From: Terribacillus halophilus
GTDB taxonomy: Bacteria > Bacillota > Bacilli > Bacillales > Amphibacillaceae
DNA length: 64,000 bases
NCBI RefSeq assembly: GCF_900101385.1
Contig: NZ_FMZB01000002.1
Location: forward strand, 513,165-577,164
Direction of reading: 5' to 3'
A model generated the notes under the pieces. It made no database searches. It was not told the origin of the DNA and worked only from the letters and a program-made list of their open reading frames with translations. The position numbers were made by a program, and so were the translations under genes. Of the stretch, positions 17,488 through 30,162 are shown piece by piece. Numbering within the stretch: the first letter of the stretch is position 1; each line of letters opens with the position of its first letter.

Positions 17488-19374
17488 TTATTGATTCGCT
17501 GCTTTCACGTGACCACCTTGTTCGATATATACAAGCAGGATGGAAACATCAGCAGGGTTTACCCCTGAAATCCGGGAAGCCTGGCCGACAGACAGCGGAC
17601 GTACTTTCTTCAATTTTTCACGGGCTTCCGTTGCAATACCACTGACATCATCATAATTGATAGTATCCGGTATCTTCTTATCTTCCATGCGTTTCATACG
17701 CTCTACTTGCTGCATGGATTTCGTGATATACCCTTCATACTTTGTCTGGATTTCAACTTGTTCTTTTACATCGGCAGGAAGGTCTTTGTCTGCAGGAACG
17801 ATTTTTTCGATCAAGCTGTATTTGATTTCAGGACGTTTCAATAGATCAGATGCGCGCTGTGCTTCTTTCATGACAGATCCGACTTCATCCATCATCTCCA
17901 ACACATGCGGTTCTGTCTTAATGATGATTCCTTCCAACCGTTTCCGCTCCTCTTGGATCAGACGTTTTTTCTCCTGGAAGCGAGCGTAACGTTCTTCACT
18001 GATCATCCCGATTTCATATCCGATCTCGGTCAGACGCATATCCGCATTATCATGACGAAGCAATAAACGGTATTCCGCACGTGATGTCAGCAAACGATAA
18101 GGTTCATTTGTTCCTTTGGTTACCAAATCATCGATCATGACACCGATGTAAGCTTGGGAACGGTCCAGAATAACCGGATCTTTGCCAAGTGCTTTGGCCG
18201 CGGCGTTGATTCCAGCCATGATTCCTTGGCCGGATGCTTCTTCATAGCCCGATGTTCCATTGATTTGACCTGCTGTAAAAAGACCAGGGATCTTTTTCGT
18301 TTCCAAAGTCGGCCATAGCTGGGTCGGAACCATTGCATCATACTCGATGGCATAGCCGGCGCGCATGATTTCCGCTTTTTCCAAACCAGGAATTGTTTGC
18401 AGCATTTCTTTTTGGACATATTCCGGCAAAGAAGTCGACAGTCCTTGGACATATACTTCCTCCGTGTTGCGTCCTTCAGGTTCCAAGAAGATCTGGTGGC
18501 GCGGTTTGTCATTGAAACGGACAACTTTATCCTCGATGGATGGACAGTAGCGTGGTCCTGTTCCTTTGATCATACCGGAATACATGGCAGACAGCCCTAG
18601 GTTTTCATTGATGATATTGTGTGTGAATTCATTCGTGTACGTCAGCCAGCAAGGGATCTGATCCGTAATGAATTCAGTTGTTTCATAAGAGAACGCAAGC
18701 GGTTCTTCATCGCCCGGCTGAATCTCCGTTTTGGAATAGTCGATGGAACGGCTGTTCACACGCGGCGGTGTACCCGTTTTGAATCGGACCATTTCCAAAC
18801 CAAGTTCTTCAAGATGCTCTGACAATGTCACAGATGCACGCTGGTTGTTCGGACCGCTTTCGTAGGAAATGTCCCCGATGATGACACGTCCGCGCATGAA
18901 CGTCCCCGTCGTAATGACGACAGTTTTAGCGTAGTATGCCGCTTTCGTTTCTGTGATGACACCTTTGCAGACGCCATCTTCAATGATTAAACGGTCTACC
19001 ATACCTTGACGCATTGTCAGGTTTTCTTGGCTTTCCAATGTTTTTTTCATTTCTGTAATATATAGCGGTTTATCCGCTTGAGCTCGCAATGCACGAACGG
19101 CAGGACCTTTTCCTGTGTTGAGCATGCGCATTTGGATATACGTTTTATCGATTACTTTCCCCATCACACCGCCGAGTGCATCGATTTCGCGCACCACGAC
19201 ACCTTTTGCAGGGCCGCCGACAGATGGATTACATGGCATGAATCCTGTCATGTCAAGGTTCATGGACAGCATTAGCGTATTGGCACCCATTTTTGCTGCC
19301 GCCACGCCTGCTTCACAGCCGGCATGTCCTGCACCTATGACAATGACATCATAATGCCCAGCATCGTATGTCAT
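17488..19374 (-). CDS. mnmG: tRNA U34 carboxymethylaminomethyl-modifying enzyme MnmG (GidA)
   Basis: A 628-residue FAD protein. The dinucleotide motif [14 protein letters not shown] is near the N-terminus, followed by [21 protein letters not shown] and the C-terminal helical domain that contacts MnmE. The MnmE-MnmG complex modifies the wobble uridine of several tRNAs. The gene starts 17 bases after mnmE stops and has AAAGGAGAG as ribosome site. Confidence 0.97.
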   Translation of the reverse strand: MTYDAGHYDVIVIGAGHAGCEAGVAAAKMGANTLMLSMNLDMTGFMPCNPSVGGPAKGVVVREIDALGGVMGKVIDKTYIQMRMLNTGKGPAVRALRAQADKPLYITEMKKTLESQENLTMRQGMVDRLIIEDGVCKGVITETKAAYYAKTVVITTGTFMRGRVIIGDISYESGPNNQRASVTLSEHLEELGLEMVRFKTGTPPRVNSRSIDYSKTEIQPGDEEPLAFSYETTEFITDQIPCWLTYTNEFTHNIINENLGLSAMYSGMIKGTGPRYCPSIEDKVVRFNDKPRHQIFLEPEGRNTEEVYVQGLSTSLPEYVQKEMLQTIPGLEKAEIMRAGYAIEYDAMVPTQLWPTLETKKIPGLFTAGQINGTSGYEEASGQGIMAGINAAAKALGKDPVILDRSQAYIGVMIDDLVTKGTNEPYRLLTSRAEYRLLLRHDNADMRLTEIGYEIGMISEERYARFQEKKRLIQEERKRLEGIIIKTEPHVLEMMDEVGSVMKEAQRASDLLKRPEIKYSLIEKIVPADKDLPADVKEQVEIQTKYEGYITKSMQQVERMKRMEDKKIPDTINYDDVSGIATEAREKLKKVRPLSVGQASRISGVNPADVSILLVYIEQGGHVKAANQ

Positions 19375-19390
19375 GTTTAATCTCTCCTTT

Positions 19391-20767
19391 TTATTTTCCT
19401 AAGCAAAACTGTGAAAACAGTTGATCAATTAAGCTTTCATGCACGGTATCTCCGATGATTTCACCGAGCAATTCCCACGTTCTTGTCACATCTATCTGGA
19501 CGATATCCATTGGCATTTGCATTTCGATGCCATTCATCGCTTCCCGAAGCGATGATAGTGCCTGCTTCAAAAGCTGGATATGCCGTACATTTGATATATA
19601 ACTTAAATCGCCGCCATCGATTTCCCCTGCAAAGAAGGTATCTTTGATGGCAAGCTCCAATTCGTCGATTCCTTTTTCTTCGATCAATGCTGTCGTGATC
19701 ACTGGACGATCACCCGCAAGCTTCCGGACTTCTTCCAAATCAATTTGCTGGGAAAGATCCGTTTTGTTGACAATGACGATGACATCAAGACCCGCAACAG
19801 CTTCAAATAATTGCCGATCCTCGTCAGACAAGGCTTCTCCATAGTTCAATACAAGCAAAATAAGGTCACTTTGCTTCAAAACCTGACGGGAACGCTCCAC
19901 ACCGATTCGTTCCACGATATCCTCTGTTTCACGGATCCCGGCTGTATCAACTAACTTCAATGGTACGCCGCGTACATTGACGTATTCTTCAATGACATCC
20001 CGTGTCGTACCTGCTATTTCCGTAACAATCGCCTTATTCTCATGCACAAGCGCGTTCATCAAGGATGATTTTCCGACGTTCGGGCGTCCGATGATGGCTG
20101 TAGCCAAACCTTCTCGCAATATCTTTCCTTGCTTGGCCATCTCCAGCAGTTTTTCGATCTCTTCATACACATATTGCGTTTTCTCGATCATCATATTGTG
20201 GGACATCTCTTCCACATCATCATACTCTGGATAATCGATATTCACCTCAACATGCGCTACCGTTTCCAATAATTCCTGACGGAGCTTTTGGATCAGACGG
20301 GATAGTCTGCCATCCATCTGCTTAAGGGCAACATTCATCGCTCGATCAGTCTTTGCACGAATAAGATCCATAACAGCCTCTGCCTGTGATAAATCAATCC
20401 GGCCGTTAAGGAATGCCCGCTTGGTGAATTCACCCGGCTCCGCCAGCCGTGCACCTTCCTGCAACGCAAGCTCCAGTACGCGATTGACAGAAACGAGACC
20501 GCCGTGACAGTTGATTTCGACAACATCTTCACGTGTGAATGTTTTCGGCGCCTTCATAACCGATACCATCACTTCCTCTGCAACTTCGCCAGTTGCTGGA
20601 TCAATCAGCTTTCCGTAATGCATCGTGTGACTTGGCACGTCAGTCAGCTTCTTTCCATCAAATAGCTTGGCTGCAATGGCAACTGCTTCCGCACCACTTA
20701 GCCGGACAATGGCAATAGCACCTTCCCCGACGGGAGTCGATATCGCTGCTATTGTATCATTTTGCAT
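19391..20767 (-). CDS. mnmE: tRNA modification GTPase MnmE (TrmE/ThdF)
   Basis: A 458-residue GTPase. The N-terminal folate-binding domain starts [22 protein letters not shown], the G domain shows [17 protein letters not shown] and NKTD, and the C-terminus ends FSQFCLGK with the conserved cysteine. I start at ATG 20767, preceded by AGAGGTG at 6 bases; the GTG three codons upstream overlaps the ribosome site. Its promoter region is interleaved with DnaA boxes. Confidence 0.96.
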   Translation of the reverse strand: MQNDTIAAISTPVGEGAIAIVRLSGAEAVAIAAKLFDGKKLTDVPSHTMHYGKLIDPATGEVAEEVMVSVMKAPKTFTREDVVEINCHGGLVSVNRVLELALQEGARLAEPGEFTKRAFLNGRIDLSQAEAVMDLIRAKTDRAMNVALKQMDGRLSRLIQKLRQELLETVAHVEVNIDYPEYDDVEEMSHNMMIEKTQYVYEEIEKLLEMAKQGKILREGLATAIIGRPNVGKSSLMNALVHENKAIVTEIAGTTRDVIEEYVNVRGVPLKLVDTAGIRETEDIVERIGVERSRQVLKQSDLILLVLNYGEALSDEDRQLFEAVAGLDVIVIVNKTDLSQQIDLEEVRKLAGDRPVITTALIEEKGIDELELAIKDTFFAGEIDGGDLSYISNVRHIQLLKQALSSLREAMNGIEMQMPMDIVQIDVTRTWELLGEIIGDTVHESLIDQLFSQFCLGK

Positions 20768-20800
20768 CTGCTTCACCTCTTTCTAGCTCTTTCTATCTAT

Positions 20801-20928
20801 TTATCCACAGCATATCGCTATGATTAAGTTTGTACTCACTAACTTATAAGAATAGCACGCTGGCAATCAAAAAGAAAGATATCCACATGAAAAAATAGCA
20901 CCTGCTGCTAGAGGTGTAGTTATCCACA
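20801..20928. promoter_or_regulatory. DnaA-box cluster in the jag-mnmE intergenic region
   Basis: Two perfect TTATCCACA boxes (20801-20809 and 20920-20928) and one ATATCCACA (20879-20887), all in the same orientation, flank the probable mnmE promoter. I recall DnaA-box clusters outside oriC in B. subtilis, including near this gene pair, that titrate DnaA; role here is inferred. Confidence 0.65.
20843..20870 (-). promoter_or_regulatory. probable sigma-A promoter of mnmE
   Basis: TTGATT (20870-20865), 16-base spacer, TATAAG (20848-20843) on the minus strand. Confidence 0.5.
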
Positions 20929-20944
20929 TGTGAATAGAAGGCAC

Positions 20945-20976
20945 AAAAAAAGCCCTGGCGTCATTGCCAAGACTTT
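20945..20976 (-). terminator. terminator after jag
   Basis: On the minus strand AAGTCTTGGC pairs with GCCAGGGCTT (wobble and mismatch tolerated), followed by TTTTTTTGTG. It overlaps the last codons of jag. Confidence 0.7.
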
Positions 20977-21602
20977 TCCTTTACTGGTTGGATGACGATA
21001 TAACGATTCGGTTCCTTGCCTTTCGAATCCGTTTCAACACCCTTTTGTTTCTGAACTGCTGCATGAACGATTTTCCGTTCGCTAGCCGGCATTGGATCCA
21101 GAGGAATCGCTTTATGCAGCGCCAATGCCTTGCTGGCTGCTTGGACAGCTAGCATTTCAAGCGTTTCCCGTCTTTTTGACCGATATCCTTCCGCATCGAC
21201 GGTAACGGTAAAGTGATATGCTTTTTGCTGATGAAAGAATTGTTCGACAAGCACTTCCAGCGCATTTAACGTCTGTCCTCTTTTTCCAATCAACATGCCG
21301 AGATTATCTCCGCTAATCGCAAACACCACATGCTTTTTTTTACGGGATGTGATCTCCACCTTTGCACCGGGATGCAAATGATGGATGACACTTTCCAAAT
21401 ATTCCTTAGCTGCTTGTACAATATCTGCCTGCTTTACTGACACTCTGACAACTGCCGGTTTGGCACCGAACAGATTGAGGAAACCTTTGCTTCCTTCATC
21501 AATGACAGCTACTTCGACTTTTTCCTTAGAAACGCGCAACTGCTGTAATGCCGATTGAATCGCATCTTCTACGGTTTTACCACGAGCAGTCAGCTGCTTC
21601 AT
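20961..21602 (-). CDS. jag: RNA-binding protein Jag (KhpB)
   Basis: A 213-residue protein with an N-terminal Jag domain ([22 protein letters not shown]), a KH domain with GMLIGKRGQTLNALE and a C-terminal R3H domain (ASERKIVHAAVQ). It binds RNA and affects cell elongation and division in Firmicutes. Its ATG overlaps the yidC stop codon in TAATG, so translation is coupled to the membrane insertase, the standard spoIIIJ-jag arrangement. Confidence 0.94.
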   Translation of the reverse strand: MKQLTARGKTVEDAIQSALQQLRVSKEKVEVAVIDEGSKGFLNLFGAKPAVVRVSVKQADIVQAAKEYLESVIHHLHPGAKVEITSRKKKHVVFAISGDNLGMLIGKRGQTLNALEVLVEQFFHQQKAYHFTVTVDAEGYRSKRRETLEMLAVQAASKALALHKAIPLDPMPASERKIVHAAVQKQKGVETDSKGKEPNRYIVIQPVKEKSWQ

Positions 21603-22381
21603 TATTTCTTACTGTCTGCTTGTGCTTTGTTCTTCGCCATCATCGGCTTATTGATGAGCAATGTCTGCGCCACCATGAAGACGTTTCCGACTACCCAGTA
21701 CAATGCCAAAGCTGATGGCAAGAATAGTGCGAATACAGTGATCATGACTGGCATGATGTACAGCATCATTGTCATTTGCGGATTCGCAGCCATTGTCTGG
21801 TTTCCTGCCATCATCAGCTTTTGCTGCAGGAATGTTGCCAAACCTGCTACGAGCGGCAGGATGAAGTATGGATCCGGATTCCCAAGCTGTACCCAAAGGA
21901 AATTATGTTCCTTGATGGCTTCCGTACGACTGATCGCCTGATAGAATGCAAGCAAGATCGGCATCTGCACGATGATCGGCAGACATCCTGCCAGCGGGTT
22001 TACACCGTGACGCTGGAAGAGCTGCATTGTTTCCTGCTGCAGCTTTTGCTGCGTATTTGCATCTTTTGAGCTGTATTTTTGCTGTAATGCTTTTAGTTCT
22101 GGCTGAATTTCCTGCATTGCTTTCGAACTTCTCAGCTGCTTGATGTTCAATGGCAGCAAAATCAAACGGATGATCACTGTTACGATGATGATCCCAAGAC
22201 CGAAGTTTTCTCCAGTCAAGTTAGAGAAATACGTGATCAGCCAAGATAGCGGGTAAATGAAGTATTCATTCCAGAACCCGGTACTTTCAGAAGTGATTGG
22301 ATCGGTGTTCGGCGCACAACCTGCCAAGGCAGCGACGAGCAGCACGAGTGCCAATACTAATAGACCTTTTTTACGCACCAT
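21602..22381 (-). CDS. yidC: membrane protein insertase YidC/SpoIIIJ (lipoprotein)
   Basis: A 259-residue YidC/Oxa1-type insertase with a lipoprotein signal (LLVAALAGC, lipidated Cys about residue 22), five hydrophobic segments and the hydrophilic-groove arginine in the first core helix ([22 protein letters not shown]). It inserts membrane proteins; the SpoIIIJ version also supports sigma-G activity in the forespore. TAAGGAGGAAAC precedes the ATG. It follows rnpA in the conserved rpmH-rnpA-yidC-jag run. Confidence 0.95.
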   Translation of the reverse strand: MVRKKGLLVLALVLLVAALAGCAPNTDPITSESTGFWNEYFIYPLSWLITYFSNLTGENFGLGIIIVTVIIRLILLPLNIKQLRSSKAMQEIQPELKALQQKYSSKDANTQQKLQQETMQLFQRHGVNPLAGCLPIIVQMPILLAFYQAISRTEAIKEHNFLWVQLGNPDPYFILPLVAGLATFLQQKLMMAGNQTMAANPQMTMMLYIMPVMITVFALFLPSALALYWVVGNVFMVAQTLLINKPMMAKNKAQADSKK

Positions 22382-22415
22382 GTTTCCTCCTTAACTTCCT
22401 TGCATAAGACTTTCC

Positions 22416-22787
22416 CTATTGCTTCTCTTTATTTTTTCTACTTGGCTGTTTCAGCAGATGTGATTTCCAAAGCACGTGGATCAAGCTCTTTTTCAGTTCC
22501 TGATATGCCATGTCCTTAGCCGGCTGCCTGGCGATGACGATAAAATCATATCCTCTGACCACCTGCTCATCCAGTTCATGGAAGGCTTGTCTCAAATAGC
22601 GCTTTATCTTATTCCGCATTACAGCGTTTCCAAGTTTCTTGCTGACGGACAAACCGATGCGAAAATGTGCATCCGCTGTTTCCTGCTTCTTATAATATAG
22701 AACGAGCTGACGGTTAGCAAAAGAGCTCCCCTTCTGGAACACTTCCTGAAAAGCTTCATTCTTTTTGATTCGATATTCTTTCTTCAT
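22416..22787 (-). CDS. rnpA: ribonuclease P protein component
   Basis: A 123-residue basic protein with [31 protein letters not shown] core, including the RNR-like RNKIKR stretch, that assists the catalytic RNA in trimming tRNA 5' ends. It follows rpmH, with about 190 bases of untranslated sequence between them that hold two hairpins. GAGGGG lies upstream of the ATG. Confidence 0.95.
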   Translation of the reverse strand: MKKEYRIKKNEAFQEVFQKGSSFANRQLVLYYKKQETADAHFRIGLSVSKKLGNAVMRNKIKRYLRQAFHELDEQVVRGYDFIVIARQPAKDMAYQELKKSLIHVLWKSHLLKQPSRKNKEKQ

Positions 22788-22837
22788 GGAGGGTCCCCTC
22801 GAGCATGCCTATTTGCGAGAATAGTGTTCAATTTGAA

Positions 22838-22885
22838 AGAAGGAGAATAAACGCGGCATTTAAGCTTGTAGTTTATTCTCCTTCT
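22838..22885 (-). repeat. 15-bp perfect inverted repeat between rpmH and rnpA
   Basis: Arms at 22838-22852 and 22871-22885 are exact reverse complements (AGAAGGAGAATAAAC and its complement), with an 18-base loop. There is no T run, so it is unlike a terminator; a processing or stability element is more likely. Confidence 0.7.
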
Positions 22886-22945
22886 CCACACTTTGTAAAA
22901 GCACAGCTATTAAGCTGCGTCTGTTCCACAGATCAGTATATAAAG

Positions 22946-22975
22946 TCAAAAAGACCACTACATACGTAAGTGGCC

Positions 22976-22976
<1 letters not shown>
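22946..22976 (-). terminator. terminator-like hairpin after rpmH
   Basis: On the minus strand GGCCACT pairs with AGTGGTC and a TTTTT run follows. It overlaps the rpmH stop codon and probably lets only part of the transcription reach rnpA. Confidence 0.6.
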
Positions 22977-23155
<179 letters not shown>

Positions 23156-23173
23156 TCATAGACAGTCTTGAAC

Positions 23174-23203
23174 ATTATACGTAAAAATGAGCAGACATGT
23201 CAA
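23174..23203 (-). promoter_or_regulatory. sigma-A promoter of rpmH
   Basis: TTGACA (23203-23198), 18-base spacer, TATAAT (23179-23174): both hexamers perfect. Confidence 0.85.
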
Positions 23204-23375
23204 CCTATCATTTTTCTATATAGTATCTTCCTTTTATCCACACCCCATGTTAATCTAGTAAACCTGTGCATAACTTTTTCCACACAAGTTTTCGACAACT
23301 TACACACATAATCGCATGCTGTGGATATTTTTTGTCTACAATCGCCCGTATTTGTGGATAAGTGTCGATTGAGCA

Positions 23376-23404
23376 TTGCAAGACTAGGATTATTCTGTTA
23401 TCAT
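23376..23404 (+). promoter_or_regulatory. candidate promoter of dnaA
   Basis: TTGCAA, 17-base spacer, TATCAT, between DnaA boxes at 23353 and 23447, which fits DnaA autorepression. Confidence 0.5.
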
Positions 23405-23591
23405 ATCTGTGTTTTACTAATTGGATAAACCTACTGCAAAAATCCATTATCCACAGATTGTGGATAAACTGTGGACATCTATTCACAGACTTGTAGATGC
23501 AGTTATCAACAGATGAGTGGACAACTGAAAAAGTCGCTTCATCACCTATATTATGCGGATTCATTATCCACATCCATATAATTATGTGCAC

Positions 23592-23644
23592 GGCCTTTTT
23601 GCATGCTTACATTTTTTTCGCATGTTCCGAAAAGGCCTTTTAAT
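23592..23644 (+). terminator. terminator-like hairpin in the dnaA leader
   Basis: GGCCTTTT (23592-23599) pairs with AAAAGGCC (23630-23637) and the inner CATGC (23602-23606) with GCATG (23620-23624); TTTTAAT follows. It lies about 70 bases before the dnaA start codon. It could be an attenuator or the end of a short upstream transcript. Confidence 0.5.
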
Positions 23645-23714
23645 ACCTATCATGATGCAGTTTCTTGATTGAAAGTGACTGCTTCTTTCATTTTTACAGA
23701 AAGGGGGATGCCTG

Positions 23715-25064
23715 TTGGACAACATTCAAGATTTATGGAAAAAAACCTTACAAGCAATCGAAAAGCGTATCAGTAAGCCGAGCTTCGATACTTGGCTGAA
23801 AAATACCCAAGCCTTTGCACTCGAAGAAGATACATTAATAATCAAAGCACCCAACGAATTTGCCAGGGATTGGCTGGAGAGCAGCTACTCCTCCTTGATC
23901 GGGGATACACTCTACGAAGTAACCGGCAATCGGCTGCAGACAAAGTTCATCATTCCGGAATTTCAGCAAGAAGAAGAAGTCATCCGCCAGCCGAAGCCTC
24001 CGAAATCCGCTGCGCATGATACGCTCACGGAATCACCAAAAAGCATGCTGAATAGCAAGTACACGTTTGATACATTCGTGATCGGCTCGGGTAACAGGTT
24101 TGCGCATGCTGCTTCCCTAGCTGTTGCAGAAGCACCTGCCAAAGCATATAACCCATTATTTATCTATGGAGGCGTTGGGCTTGGCAAAACACACCTGATG
24201 CATGGAATCGGCCATTATGTATCGGATCACAATCCAAATGCAAAGGTAGTTTACTTATCTTCCGAAAAGTTCACCAACGAATTCATCAATGCTATCAGGG
24301 ATAACAAAACAGCGGAATTTCGGGCAAAATACCGTAATATCGACGTCCTGCTCATTGATGATATTCAATTCCTAGCCGGAAAAGAACAAACGCAGGAGGA
24401 ATTCTTCCATACATTCAATGCGCTGCACGAAGAAAATAAGCAAATCATCATATCCAGTGACCGCCCGCCCAAGGAAATTCCGACACTGGAAGATCGTCTG
24501 CGTTCCCGTTTTGAATGGGGTTTGATCACCGATATCACTCCTCCGGATCTGGAAACACGGATAGCCATCCTCCGTAAAAAAGCCAAGGCGGAAGGTTTGG
24601 ATATACCGAACGAGGTCATGCTGTACATTGCCAATCAAATAGATACCAATATCCGAGAGCTGGAAGGTGCCCTTATACGTGTTGTTGCTTATTCATCTCT
24701 TATCAACTCGGATATTGACGCTTCCCTAGCAGCAGATGCACTCAAAAATATCATTCCAAGCTCAAAGCCGAAAGTGATTACCATTCATGCGATCCAGGAA
24801 CAAGTCGGTGAGCGCTACAATGTCCGCTTGGAAGAATTCAGTGCGAAGAAACGAACGAAGGCAATTGCTTTCCCTCGTCAAATCGCCATGTTCCTCTCCA
24901 GGGAACTGACTGATTTTTCCTTACCGAAAATTGGTGAGGAATTCGGCGGCAGAGACCATACAACCGTTATCCACGCACATGAGAAAATCTCCAAACTGCT
25001 AAGTCAGGATGAAGAATTGCAGCGTGATATCGATGAGATAAAAGAGAGACTCAAATCTTTCTGA
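23715..25064 (+). CDS. dnaA: chromosomal replication initiator DnaA
   Basis: A 449-residue initiator ATPase. Domain I (residues 1-80) binds partners, a short linker follows, the AAA+ domain has GGVGLGKT (152-159) and LLIDDIQFL, and the C-terminal domain carries [16 protein letters not shown], the DnaA-box recognition signature. The start is TTG 23715 after AAGGGGG, giving MDNIQDLW. It melts the origin and loads the helicase. DnaA boxes lie on both sides of the gene. Confidence 0.98.
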   Translation: MDNIQDLWKKTLQAIEKRISKPSFDTWLKNTQAFALEEDTLIIKAPNEFARDWLESSYSSLIGDTLYEVTGNRLQTKFIIPEFQQEEEVIRQPKPPKSAAHDTLTESPKSMLNSKYTFDTFVIGSGNRFAHAASLAVAEAPAKAYNPLFIYGGVGLGKTHLMHGIGHYVSDHNPNAKVVYLSSEKFTNEFINAIRDNKTAEFRAKYRNIDVLLIDDIQFLAGKEQTQEEFFHTFNALHEENKQIIISSDRPPKEIPTLEDRLRSRFEWGLITDITPPDLETRIAILRKKAKAEGLDIPNEVMLYIANQIDTNIRELEGALIRVVAYSSLINSDIDASLAADALKNIIPSSKPKVITIHAIQEQVGERYNVRLEEFSAKKRTKAIAFPRQIAMFLSRELTDFSLPKIGEEFGGRDHTTVIHAHEKISKLLSQDEELQRDIDEIKERLKSF

Positions 25065-25230
25065 CGATCGGACCCTGTTGATAATCGTGCATAAATGCTT
25101 TTTTTATTCACAAATTATCCACAGGGTATTTTTGTTGTCATAACTGGGCTTTTTCATACTTATCCACATAATCACAAGCCCTATTACTGCTACTGTATTT
25201 TTATAAATAATAATTAATAAGAAGAACCCC
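25065..25230 (+). other. oriC: oriC, downstream part with DnaA-trio tract and unwinding element
   Basis: Perfect DnaA boxes TTATCCACA at 25115-25123 and 25160-25168 and a minus-strand near match at 25076-25084 precede CTATTACTGCTACTGTATTT (25181-25200), which resembles the DnaA-trio element of B. subtilis oriC, and then an AT-only stretch to about 25220. This is where strand opening is expected. Confidence 0.9.
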
Positions 25231-25251
25231 CATAGGAGGAACGCAATTATC

Positions 25252-26394
25252 ATGAAATTTGTCATACAACGTGATCGGCTCTTAGCAAGTATTCAGGATG
25301 TTGTCAAAGCAATCTCATCCAGAACAGCAATTCCGATTTTGACAGGAATGAAGATTGAAGCAAAAGAAGATGGAATTACGCTGACAGGAAGTGATTCGGA
25401 TATTTCCATCGAATCGTTCATACCAAAAGAAGAAGACGGCATTGTTTATGTAGAACAGATCGAACCAGGAAGTATCGTATTGCAAGCCAAATATTTTCCT
25501 GAAATCGTCCGTAAAGTACCGATGAATGCAGTGGAAATCGAATCTGATACACAATTGAATGTAACCATTCGTTCCGGTAGTGCTGAATTCAAATTAAACG
25601 GGCAGGATGCCGATGAATATCCACAGCTGCCAAAGCTTCATAGTGAAGACAGCTTTGAACTTCCGGCTGATTTACTGAAAAATGTCATCAAAGAAACGGT
25701 ATTTGCTGTTTCGACGCAAGAAACGCGACCGCTCTTAACTGGAGTAAATGTTCGTGTTCAGGATGACCAACTGCATTTTGTTGCGACAGACAGCCATCGT
25801 TTGGCATCCCGTCAGATCCCCGTTTCGACAAATGAAGCTGCATTAGGATTCCAAAATGTTGTCATTCCAGGAAAAAGTTTAACGGAATTGAACAAAATCC
25901 TGGATGAAAATCAGGATCCTGTCGAAATTCGGATCACCAACAACCAAATCTTGTTCCGTACGAAGCATTTATATTTCCTATCTCGTTTGCTGGAAGGAAA
26001 CTATCCGGATACATCCCGTTTAATTCCAACTGAAAGCAAGACCTCGCTCCGAATCGACACGAAGGAATTGCTTCGTTCCATCGACCGGGCGTCCCTTTTG
26101 GCAAAGGAAAACAGAAATAATGTCGTGAAACTAATAACCCAGGATTCCGGTCAGCTGGAAATCAGTTCGAACTCCCCTGAAGTTGGAAGAGTTGTGGAAG
26201 AAGTGACTGTGCAGGAAATCTCGGGTGAAGAGTTGCGCATCAGTTTCAGTGCGAAATATATGATGGATGCACTGAAGGTCATCGAAAGCGAACAAGTGAA
26301 AATAGAATTCACAGGTGCCATGCGTCCATTCCTTATCCGTCCTACAGACGATGAAGACTTGATGCAGTTGATCACGCCTGTTCGGACATACTGA
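25252..26394 (+). CDS. dnaN: DNA polymerase III beta subunit (sliding clamp)
   Basis: A 380-residue clamp made of three similar domains (about 1-125, 126-250, 251-380) that dimerises into a ring and tethers polymerase. MKFVIQRDRLLASIQDVVKAIS, QETRPLLTGV, TDSHRLASRQ and the C-terminal MRPFLIRPTDDEDLMQLITPVRTY are conserved. AGGAGG precedes the ATG. In bacilli it is co-transcribed with dnaA; here oriC elements separate them. Confidence 0.98.
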   Translation: MKFVIQRDRLLASIQDVVKAISSRTAIPILTGMKIEAKEDGITLTGSDSDISIESFIPKEEDGIVYVEQIEPGSIVLQAKYFPEIVRKVPMNAVEIESDTQLNVTIRSGSAEFKLNGQDADEYPQLPKLHSEDSFELPADLLKNVIKETVFAVSTQETRPLLTGVNVRVQDDQLHFVATDSHRLASRQIPVSTNEAALGFQNVVIPGKSLTELNKILDENQDPVEIRITNNQILFRTKHLYFLSRLLEGNYPDTSRLIPTESKTSLRIDTKELLRSIDRASLLAKENRNNVVKLITQDSGQLEISSNSPEVGRVVEEVTVQEISGEELRISFSAKYMMDALKVIESEQVKIEFTGAMRPFLIRPTDDEDLMQLITPVRTY

Positions 26395-26404
26395 GTTATG
26401 CACA

Positions 26405-26413
26405 TGTGGATAA
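26405..26413 (-). promoter_or_regulatory. isolated DnaA box after dnaN
   Basis: TGTGGATAA, a perfect box on the minus strand, just before the dnaN terminator hairpin. A TGTGGATAC near match lies around 26499. Confidence 0.5.
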
Positions 26414-26441
26414 AGGCACTGCCTGACGGCGGTGCTTTTTT
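26414..26441 (+). terminator. terminator after dnaN
   Basis: GCACTGCC-TGAC-GGCGGTGC followed by TTTTTT. Confidence 0.8.
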
Positions 26442-26551
26442 CTGTGTGTAACATGAAGGCTTGACCTGTTGGGCATAATGAATTTAACTTTCAAAGTTGT
26501 GGATACTTTAGTAAACTAATAAGAAGGCAACATAAAGTAAGGAGAGCGGAA

Positions 26552-26773
26552 ATGAACGAAGAAATTCTAATCAACACGGAATATATCCAGCTTGGGAAAT
26601 TCCTGAAGTTAGTGAATGCTGTCGAAAGCGGCGGAATGGTCAAACTGTATCTGGCTGATCACCCGGTGCTGGTAAATGGCGAGGTAGAAAACAGACGCGG
26701 CAGAAAGCTTTATCCAGATGATCGTGTCGAGCTGCCGGCGACATCAGAGGCATTCGTTGTCAAAAAGGCATAG
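26552..26773 (+). CDS. yaaA: S4-domain RNA-binding protein YaaA (RlbA)
   Basis: A 73-residue S4 domain: IQLGKFLKLVNAVESGGMVKLYLADHPVLVNGEVENRRGRKLYPDD, the RNA-binding helix pair followed by the VNGE loop. In B. subtilis it sits between dnaN and recF, as here, and is linked to 50S assembly. AGGAGAGCGG precedes the ATG; recF starts 31 bases after its stop. Confidence 0.93.
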   Translation: MNEEILINTEYIQLGKFLKLVNAVESGGMVKLYLADHPVLVNGEVENRRGRKLYPDDRVELPATSEAFVVKKA

Positions 26774-26804
26774 CTAGCTTGCCGGATACAGAAAGGACCT
26801 GAGC

Positions 26805-27928
26805 ATGCATATCCAAGAGCTAACGCTTACGCATTATCGGAATTACGATAAGCTGCAGCTGCAATTCGACGATAAAGTGAACGTGATCATCGGGGAAAAT
26901 GCACAGGGCAAGACAAATTTGATGGAGGCCATCTATGTGCTTGCCTTTTCCAAATCGCATCGGACACCCAAAGATAAAGAACTTATCCAATGGGACCAAG
27001 ATTATGCTAAAATAGAAGGGAACATCCTGAAGCGAAAACAGCGATTTCCGCTCGAAATCGTTTTATCGTCCAAGGGGAAGAAAGCAAAACTGAATCATCT
27101 GGAACAAAAACGCCTAAGTGATTATATCGGGGCGCTCAATGTCGTCATGTTCGCTCCTGAGGATCTGAACTTGGTGAAAGGCAGTCCGCAGATTCGCAGG
27201 CGTTTTATTGATATGGAGATCGGCCAGATTCAGCCAGTCTACATCCATCATCTTGGACAATATCAAAAAGTATTGAAGCAGCGGAATCATTTGCTGAAGC
27301 TTCTCCAGCGGCGCCAAGCTGATCCGACCATGCTTGATGTGCTGACGGAGCAGCTGATTGAGCATGCTGCCATCATTTTAGAGAAACGTTTCCTCTTCCT
27401 CGGATTGCTCCGCAAATGGGCACAGCCCATCCATAAGGGGATCACGACGGGACTGGAGACGCTTGATATAGAATATCTTTCCAATCTGCACGTATCAGAA
27501 GAATCCGATAAGGAAAAGCTGAGAATAGCTTATGAGGAGAAATTCTCAGAATTACGGACGCGTGAAGTGGAAAGAGGGACAACACTAGCAGGCCCCCATC
27601 GCGATGACCTGTCTTTTTACGTGAATGGGAAAGATGTTCAGGCCTTTGGTTCACAAGGGCAGCAACGTACGACGGCATTGTCGCTAAAGCTTGCCGAAAT
27701 CGAGTTGATCTACAGTGAAGTCGGAGATTATCCGATTCTTTTGCTGGATGATGTCTTGAGTGAACTCGATGACAACAGACAGTCCCACCTGCTCGAGACG
27801 ATACAAGGAAAAGTCCAGACTTTTGTCTCGACGACGAATGTATCAGGGATACAGCATGAAACATTGAAACAGGCAGAACTGTTCACGATAAAATCAGGAA
27901 AGCTTGTGAGTGAATCAGGAGGAGTCTG

Positions 27929-27929
<1 letters not shown>
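26805..27929 (+). CDS. recF: DNA repair and recombination protein RecF
   Basis: A 374-residue SMC-like ATPase that helps load RecA at gaps. Walker A is [17 protein letters not shown], the signature is [18 protein letters not shown] and Walker B/D-loop is [17 protein letters not shown]. The stop overlaps the remB start in TGATG, so the two are coupled. Length is usual for the family. Confidence 0.97.
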
Positions 27930-30122
<2,193 letters not shown>

Positions 30123-30162
30123 CCAATAGAGTCGTTCCGGCAATTTGACAGGAGGTTTTCGC

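Noticed and set aside
17506..17521. parS-like sequence in mnmG (TTTCACGTGA core)
   Set aside because: Only the central 10 bases match; the outer bases are wrong and it is coding sequence for the mnmG C-terminus.
24365..24638. Overlapping antisense frames in dnaA
   Set aside because: Short, without ribosome sites, and fully inside the conserved AAA+ region of dnaA.
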